A DNA stretch of 37,817 bases, taken from an uncultured Actinomycetes bacterium (lineage in GTDB: Bacteria > Actinomycetota > Thermoleophilia > Solirubrobacterales > 70-9). Shown piece by piece: positions 32,889-37,817 of the stretch (its first letter is position 1; the number at the start of each line of letters is the position of its first letter). The position numbers were made by a program, and so were the translations under genes. A model generated the notes under the pieces. The model saw only the letters and a list, made by a program, of their open reading frames with translations, ran no database searches and was not told the DNA's origin. Where the stretch lies: contig CALCIA010000307.1 in assembly GCA_937907435.1 (NCBI GenBank), positions 1 through 37,817 on the forward strand, read 5' to 3'.

Positions 32889-35645
32889 ATGCGCCATACC
32901 TCACGATCCCACCGCACGATGATCCTCCGCGCGCTCGGCCTCCTTGCGGTCCTGGTTGTAGCCACCGCCCTCGCCCCGGCCGCCGCGAGCGCGGCCGACT
33001 TCGGCGTGACCGAATTCGAGGCGAGCGCGGCGAACACGCAGGCCGGCGCGCACTCCGACGTCACGACGACGATCGAGTTCAAGAGCGAACGCTACGTCGA
33101 GCTCTTCCCAGGGTTTGGCGACGTGCTGCCGAACGAGGCGGTCCAGACCATCGCCCTGAACCTGCCGCCAGGGCTGCTCGCCAACGCCGCGAAAGCCCCC
33201 ACCTGCCTGCGCGCCGACTTCGCCGTGGGCCACTGCGCGGTCGAGGATCAGGTCGGCAACGCCGTCGTCACGACGAGCTGGCTGGCGAATCCTCCCACCG
33301 GGCTGATGCCGTGGAATCCGATCTACAACCTCGCCCCGGCCGGCGACACGCCCGCGTCGCTGGGCCTGATGGTGGGGCCGTCCCGGCTCCCCGCGTTCAT
33401 CGACATCGGGGTGGACAGCGCGAGCGACTATCACGTGACCGCGACCTCCTCCAACATCGAGACCGTGTTCCCGATCAAGAAGCTCGAAATCACGCTCTGG
33501 GGCGTCCCGGCGGATCCGAGCCACGATCCGGAACGCCTGTCGGAATTCGGCAGCGGTGGCGTTCCGAGCACCGCGCCCCGCACCCCGTTCATGGTCAACT
33601 CGACCGACTGCGCCACCACGCCGGTCACCGGGTTGCGGGCCACCAGCTACTACGACAGTGCCGTCACCGGTGAAGCCGCGTCCCCGAACCCGACCGGGTG
33701 CGACCAACTGGCGTTCGATCCGACGATCAAGGTGACGCCGGACGTCACCGCGCCGGACGCGCCGACGGGAGTGGCGTTCGATTTCGCCTTCCCGCAGGAC
33801 GAAGACCCCGACGGGCTGGGGACCCCCGCGCTGCGGACGGCGACGGTCGATCTTCCCGCGGGCATGACGATCAATCCCGGTGCCGCGGGCGGCCTCGCAG
33901 CGTGCACCGACGCCGAGTCGGCGATCGGGACCGAAGCTGCCGCGTCCTGCCCGGAAGCGGCGAAGGTCGGCACCGCGACGATCGACGTCCCGGCGCTGCG
34001 GCAGCCGCTTGAAGGCGCCCTCTACATCGGCACCCAGGAGTCCGACGACCCGGCCTCGGGGAAGATGTACCGGCTGTTCCTGGTCGCCGACGGCCAGGGG
34101 GTGCACCTGAAGCTCGAGGGGCAGGTGCGGGTCGATCCGGCGTCCGGGGCCCTGAAGGCGACGTTCGCCGAAAACCCGCAGGTGCCCGTGTCGGAGATCG
34201 AACTGCATCTGAAGGACGGGCCGCGGGCGCCGCTGGCGACCCCGTCGACCTGCGGCCCGAAGACGACGACGGCGGAGCTGGCCCCGTGGGGCGGTCAGGC
34301 GGTGGAACGCCAATCGACCTTCGACGTCGACTGCGCCGCTGGCCTGGGGCGCTTCTCACCGTCCTTCCAGGCGGGCGCGGTCACCCCGACGGCGGGCGCC
34401 TCGAGCCCGCTGGTGATCAAGGTCGGTCGCGAAGACGGGGAAGGGGCGCTGCGGAGCATCGACTTCACCCTCCCTCCGGGTGAGACCGGCCGCCTCGCCG
34501 GGGTCCCCTACTGCCCCGAGGCCGCGATCGCCGCGGCCGCCGGGCGGAGCGGCAGGGCAGAGCAGGCCGACCCGAGCTGCCCGGCGGCGAGCCGGATCGG
34601 CAGCGTCGACACCGCCGCGGGAGCGGGCAGCGCGCCCTTCCACGTCCCCGGCACGGTCTACCTCGCCGGTCCATATAAGGGGGCCCCGATCTCCGCCGTG
34701 GTCGTCACCCCGGCGGTGGCCGGTGCCTTCGACCTCGGCACGGTCGTGGTCCGGGCGCCGCTCTACGTGGATCCCGAAACCACCCAGATCACCGCCAAGT
34801 CGGACCCGATCCCGACCGTCCTCGGCGGCGTGCCGCTGCGGCTGCGCTCGGTGGCGATCACGATCGACCGCCCCGGCTTCTCGCAGAACCCGACCAACTG
34901 CGAAGCGATGGCGGTCGGGGCGACGCTCGGGAGCGCGGGGGGCGCCACTGCGACCCCCTCCAACCGCTTCCAGGTCGGCGGGTGCAAGGACCTGGCCTTC
35001 GGCCCGAGGCTGAAGCTCCGGGTCATGGGCAAGACCAACCGGGGGGCGAAACCGCGCCTGCGGGCGGTCGTCACCACGAGCCCCGGCGAAGCCAACATCC
35101 GCCGTGCCCAGGTCAACCTGCCGCACTCCGAGTTCCTCGAACAGGACCACATCAAGACGGTCTGCACGAGGGTCCAGTGGAACGAAGGCGACGGCAACGG
35201 CTCGGCCTGTCCGGCGGGCTCGATCTACGGCCGCGCGGTGGCCTGGACGCCCCTGCTGGACCACCCGCTCGAAGGCTACGTGTACCTGCGCTCCAACGGC
35301 GGGGAACGCAAGCTCCCCGACCTCGTCGCCGGCCTCAACGGCCAGGTGAGCATCGCCCTGTGGGGCAAAGTCGACTCGGGGCCCAACCACGGCATCCGCA
35401 ACACGTTCGAAGTGGTCCCCGATGCTCCGGTCAGCCGCTTCGTCCTGGAAATGAACGGTGGCAAGAAGGGGCTCCTGGTGAACTCCGAAGACCTCTGCGG
35501 GGCCCCCAAGGCCCAGCGCCGCGCGGTCGTCCGCTTCACCGGGCAGAACGGCAAGGTCAGCGCGTTCAAGCCGCTGGTGGGCAACGAATGCGGGAAGGCC
35601 AAGAAGGGTACGAAGAAGAGCGCGGGCCACGCCCCGACCCGCTGA
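32889..35645 (+). CDS. Secreted four-module protein B3
   Basis: This 918-aa protein has a signal peptide (LGLLAVLVVATALAPAAASA) and mature start ADFGVTEFEASAANTQAGAH. Modules begin near residues 94 (LPPGLLANAAKAPTC), 321 (LPAGMTINPGAAGGLAAC), 528 (LPPGETGRLAGVPYC) and 744 (LPHSEFLEQDHIKTVC). The final module is almost identical to B1 in DNA as well as protein, including VQWNEGDGNGSACPAGSIYG. The tail is Lys/Arg-rich. The first half is much more diverged from B1, so the gene is a mosaic. The start is 1 nt after A3, implying coupled translation. No named family recognised. Confidence 0.85.
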   Translation: MRHTSRSHRTMILRALGLLAVLVVATALAPAAASAADFGVTEFEASAANTQAGAHSDVTTTIEFKSERYVELFPGFGDVLPNEAVQTIALNLPPGLLANAAKAPTCLRADFAVGHCAVEDQVGNAVVTTSWLANPPTGLMPWNPIYNLAPAGDTPASLGLMVGPSRLPAFIDIGVDSASDYHVTATSSNIETVFPIKKLEITLWGVPADPSHDPERLSEFGSGGVPSTAPRTPFMVNSTDCATTPVTGLRATSYYDSAVTGEAASPNPTGCDQLAFDPTIKVTPDVTAPDAPTGVAFDFAFPQDEDPDGLGTPALRTATVDLPAGMTINPGAAGGLAACTDAESAIGTEAAASCPEAAKVGTATIDVPALRQPLEGALYIGTQESDDPASGKMYRLFLVADGQGVHLKLEGQVRVDPASGALKATFAENPQVPVSEIELHLKDGPRAPLATPSTCGPKTTTAELAPWGGQAVERQSTFDVDCAAGLGRFSPSFQAGAVTPTAGASSPLVIKVGREDGEGALRSIDFTLPPGETGRLAGVPYCPEAAIAAAAGRSGRAEQADPSCPAASRIGSVDTAAGAGSAPFHVPGTVYLAGPYKGAPISAVVVTPAVAGAFDLGTVVVRAPLYVDPETTQITAKSDPIPTVLGGVPLRLRSVAITIDRPGFSQNPTNCEAMAVGATLGSAGGATATPSNRFQVGGCKDLAFGPRLKLRVMGKTNRGAKPRLRAVVTTSPGEANIRRAQVNLPHSEFLEQDHIKTVCTRVQWNEGDGNGSACPAGSIYGRAVAWTPLLDHPLEGYVYLRSNGGERKLPDLVAGLNGQVSIALWGKVDSGPNHGIRNTFEVVPDAPVSRFVLEMNGGKKGLLVNSEDLCGAPKAQRRAVVRFTGQNGKVSAFKPLVGNECGKAKKGTKKSAGHAPTR

Positions 35646-35660
35646 CCGAAGCCTCCGCCG

Positions 35661-35707
35661 CCCAGCTGTTCCTTATGGTCCTGTGGGGACCATAAGGAAC
35701 AGCTGGG
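35661..35707 (+). terminator. Perfect 21-bp hairpin after B3
   Basis: Arms at 35661-35681 and 35687-35707 pair perfectly around a 5-nt loop, 15 nt after the B3 stop. It is the strongest copy of the GCTGTTCCTTATGG hairpin family and probably terminates A3-B3, and perhaps also the convergent PIN gene ending at 35727. Confidence 0.8.
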
Positions 35708-35726
35708 GCGGGGGCTGCCGTCCGGC

Positions 35727-36161
35727 TCAGGCGTCGAACGGATCCTCGGCGGCAATCCCGTCGAAGCGCCTGAAGTCACGGTCGCGGGTGTAGATCGTGC
35801 CGACGCCGTGTTGGCGCATCAGCGCCGCGAGGTGGCCGTCGGGCACGGCGTTGCCGCGCTCGGTGTCGCTTCGGGTCGCGAGGTAGATGTCCCAGAATCC
35901 CTCGTCCTCGCCGGGGGTCCGCACATGGGGTGCCGCGCGCAGCGCGTCGATGTTCGCGATCGCGTCCCGCGGGCTCAGGGGCCGGGGCAGGACCGAGGGG
36001 TGGGTGACGATCCGCAGGTACCCCATGATCGTCGGCCAGAAGAGGTAGACGATGTCCGGCCCCGTCGCCAGGCGTTCCACCAGGACTCGTGCCTGGGCGT
36101 GGACCGGCTCTGCCTCGTTCGAGGCATAGATCAGGACGTTGGCATCGACCGTGACGCTCAC
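35727..36161 (-). CDS. PIN-domain toxin of the second toxin-antitoxin pair
   Basis: This 144-aa PIN protein starts SVTVDANVLIYASNEAEPVH with the first catalytic Asp at residue 6. It ends with PDGHLAALMRQHGVGTIYTR, then DRDFRRF, supplying the C-terminal acidic residues. The middle, FWPTIMGYLRIVTHPSV, belongs to the PIN subgroup with a W...GxLRI...P motif in place of the usual Glu helix. It is expected to be a ribonuclease. It overlaps its antitoxin by 4 nt and is unrelated in detail to the PIN protein at 27266. Confidence 0.88.
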   Translation of the reverse strand: MSVTVDANVLIYASNEAEPVHAQARVLVERLATGPDIVYLFWPTIMGYLRIVTHPSVLPRPLSPRDAIANIDALRAAPHVRTPGEDEGFWDIYLATRSDTERGNAVPDGHLAALMRQHGVGTIYTRDRDFRRFDGIAAEDPFDA

Positions 36162-36385
36162 CGGTCGAGCAGGGCGTTCAGCGCGTCCTTGTCCTCGAGG
36201 TCCACGGCCGGCTTACCGAGATCGCCGCTCACCCAGGAGAACGGAGTGGGCTCGGACTCGGTCTCCTGGCGAAGACCGCGGGCAAGCAACTGGGAGGCAA
36301 GCTCACCGATCGACTTGTGCTCGCGTTCGCTGCGGCGGCGCAGTTCGCGCATGACCGAGGGATCGAGGTTGAGGGTAGTCCTCAT
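36158..36385 (-). CDS. Ribbon-helix-helix antitoxin
   Basis: ATG 36385 gives a 75-aa protein, MRTTLNLDPSVMRELRRRSE then SIGELASQLLARGL. This is a typical ribbon-helix-helix DNA-binding domain, followed by a short toxin-binding tail (VDLEDKDALNALLDR). The longer frame to 36559 adds an unrelated basic region and is not used. It is cotranscribed with the PIN toxin through an ATGA overlap; the palindrome directly upstream is a likely operator. Confidence 0.85.
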   Translation of the reverse strand: MRTTLNLDPSVMRELRRRSEREHKSIGELASQLLARGLRQETESEPTPFSWVSGDLGKPAVDLEDKDALNALLDR

Positions 36386-36391
36386 GATGCT

Positions 36392-36414
36392 TGATGCTAG
36401 CACCGAGTGCATCA
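36392..36414. promoter_or_regulatory. TGATGC-N11-GCATCA operator candidate
   Basis: A perfect 6-bp inverted repeat 6 nt upstream of the ribbon-helix-helix antitoxin start, the usual place for antitoxin autoregulation. Nothing else is seen between here and 36616. Confidence 0.5.
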
Positions 36415-36616
36415 CGCATCTCGCGCTTCGTTTGACGCGGAGCGAAGCGAGCCCGGACGCCGAAGCAGGGTGGCCTTCGGCGCCCGGGGCTCGCTTGCTC
36501 ATGGCATGGCCGCAGGGAATCGGCGCGCCGAAGAGGGATCTTCGGATGACCATGAGCATCTCCCGCCGTGTCTAAGCGGCAGGGCCAATGTAAAGGGCAG
36601 TACATGGGATGTCAAG

Positions 36617-37387
36617 TCAGGGGGAGGAGAGGATCTCGACCTGGGTCGAGAGCTCGCCGTCGCGCAATGCGTGGAGGGTGAAGCCGGGCGCGCCTGCGTA
36701 GAGCTCGACCGTTTCTCGGGCGAAATCGGGGCGGGCCTGGAGGTACGTGCTGGGGGCGGCGAGGACGGGGCGGCCGGCGAGGGTGGAGGTGGTGACCCGG
36801 TGGAGGTGGCCGCCGACCAGCGCGCGCACGTGGGGGTGGCGGGCGATGACCTGGGCGAGGGCGCGGCGTTCCGGCGCCGGCAGGTTCACGCCGTCCCAAT
36901 CGGGCATCGCGGTGGCGAGCGGGGGGTGGTGCATGGCGACGATCGCGGGCTGCTCGGGGGCGGCGGCCAGCTCGGCGTCGAGGCGCTCCAGCTGCTCAGG
37001 CTCGAAGCCGCCGCGGTCCTCGCCGGGGATCGTCGAGTCGACGACGACGAGGCGCAGCGGGCCGAGGTCGACGGCGTAGTCGAGCGGCGCGTCGCCGCTG
37101 CCGTCGAGGGCGAGCGCCGCCCGCATCGCGGCGCGATCGTCGTGGTTGCCGGGCAGGACGTGGAAGGGGACGCCGAGGCGCCCGATCGTCTCCGCCGCGA
37201 ACCGATACTCCGCGGGCGCCGCGTGCTCGGCGAGGTCGCCGGAGACGAGGATCGCGTCGGGCCGGTTCGCCAGCCCGTCGAGCGCCGCGACGACCCGCCG
37301 CAGGCACCCCTCCGGCTCGACCCCGTCGACAGCCGGCTCGCCGAGATGCAGGTCGCTGATCTGGGCGAGAAGGAAGGGCCGGCTCAA
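36617..37387 (-). CDS. CpdA-like metallophosphoesterase
   Basis: This 256-aa protein has all motifs of class III cyclic nucleotide phosphodiesterase-type metallophosphoesterases: QISDLHLG (D-x-H, residues 9-16), LVSGDLAEH, LPGNHDDR, MHHPP and GGHLHRV. These residues bind a dinuclear metal centre, and the family hydrolyses cAMP or other phosphodiesters. Length fits CpdA/Rv0805-like enzymes. No signal peptide, so cytosolic. It is monocistronic, with an upstream region made of repeats. The exact substrate is not evident. Confidence 0.92.
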   Translation of the reverse strand: MSRPFLLAQISDLHLGEPAVDGVEPEGCLRRVVAALDGLANRPDAILVSGDLAEHAAPAEYRFAAETIGRLGVPFHVLPGNHDDRAAMRAALALDGSGDAPLDYAVDLGPLRLVVVDSTIPGEDRGGFEPEQLERLDAELAAAPEQPAIVAMHHPPLATAMPDWDGVNLPAPERRALAQVIARHPHVRALVGGHLHRVTTSTLAGRPVLAAPSTYLQARPDFARETVELYAGAPGFTLHALRDGELSTQVEILSSP

Positions 37388-37440
37388 GATGTCGAGCCTA
37401 GATGAGCGGTCTGGCTGGCGCGGCGGGGGGAGGGACGGGA

Positions 37441-37619
37441 GCTCGCAAGCTGTCGCCCGGGGAAGGGACGGGGACCCGCAGGCCGAAGCCCGGGGCGCCC
37501 GCCCCTCTCGCCACGGCCCGGGCAGGCTGTGGCCGTGGCGAGAGGGGCGGGTCTACGAGGAGTGGAGGAAGGTGCGCGGGGGCGTCACGGGGGTGCGACG
37601 GGAGGGACACGGATCCGTG
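37441..37619. repeat. Right-hand inverted repeat cluster
   Basis: The segment has two inverted 31-bp-type units (about 37441 and 37474) and the 46-nt hairpin at 37502-37547, exact reverse complement of 95-140. It ends with the palindrome CACGGATCCGTG (37608-37619). The order is the mirror image of the left end of the window. No gene is supported in 37388-37817. Confidence 0.8.
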
Positions 37620-37692
37620 ATGGGAGTCAGACGCCGTGACGAAGATGTCGAGAATGCAGGGCTTCTGCCCGTGTTGTCCAACACCGACTGAC

Positions 37693-37752
37693 GCGCTGCA
37701 TGAGTTGACCCCCCTATAGGGGCCCTAAAACACGCAGCGCGTTTTAGGGCCC
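37693..37752. other. Hairpin with loop complementary to upstream sequence
   Basis: GGGCCCTAAAAC (37720-37731) pairs perfectly with GTTTTAGGGCCC (37741-37752). The 9-nt loop contains GCAGCGC, complementary to GCGCTGC at 37693-37699, so a pseudoknot or alternative pairing is possible. It could be a terminator of a gene beyond the window or a structured element; the sequence ends 65 nt later. Confidence 0.5.
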
Positions 37753-37817
37753 TCGATTCAGGCCCGGAATGAGCCCTAAGACGACGGGAAGTGTGACGTT
37801 CCCGGCGTCTTCGTCAA

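Overview
The window is very GC-rich, with long spurious antisense reading frames behind almost every gene. Gene content is MmpL-type export, many TetR and PucR regulators, VapBC modules, and large secreted proteins with a CPN...LPDCRA motif. I infer a high-GC actinobacterium, most likely class Thermoleophilia (Solirubrobacterales-like); this is inference, since there is no rRNA or other phylogenetic marker here.

Layout. Positions 1-300 hold hairpin and 31-bp tandem repeats whose inverted relatives lie at 37441-37620. From 317 to 4236 come a divergent MmpL exporter/TetR pair and a secreted propeller protein. The core, 4.3-35.7 kb, is three paralogous loci. Locus A (4.3-12.4 kb): TetR, a tandem TetR-TetR fusion (minus strand), then secreted pair A1-B1. 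Locus B (12.4-27.2 kb): a TetR-like gene, two PucR-type regulators, then A2-B2, a propeller-B fusion protein, a small single-module secreted protein and an NTF2/SnoaL-like protein. Locus C (27.9-35.7 kb): TetR, TetR-TetR fusion, then A3-B3. A vapBC pair separates B from C. After C come a second PIN/ribbon-helix-helix pair, a CpdA-like metallophosphoesterase and terminal repeats.

How the genes fit together. Each A gene encodes an exported PD40/TolB-like propeller protein, and is followed by an exported B protein made of four modules. Each module starts with an LPxG-like motif, then a cysteine, then C-P-x-x-S-x-V/Y-G. A and B genes overlap or nearly abut, and the fusion at 21849 joins an NHL propeller to the same four modules, so propeller and B parts probably act together outside the membrane. 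The substrate or role is unknown. The regulators differ between loci, suggesting separately controlled versions of one surface or secreted system.

Most unusual signal. Upstream of A1 and A2, on the opposite strand, are two copies of a tRNA-like RNA. Each has a 7-bp acceptor-like stem, a consensus T-arm and a D-like hairpin. Where the anticodon arm should be, a 13-nt strand instead pairs with the 3' trailer. That helix differs in sequence between the copies but is preserved by compensatory changes, and in both copies its single imperfect pair is G-U only when read on the minus strand. I do not recognise this as a described RNA class. Other points of note are gene-conversion-like identity between B1 and B3 tails including the terminator, dispersed hairpin families, shared palindromic operators, and a double-hairpin leader before A3.
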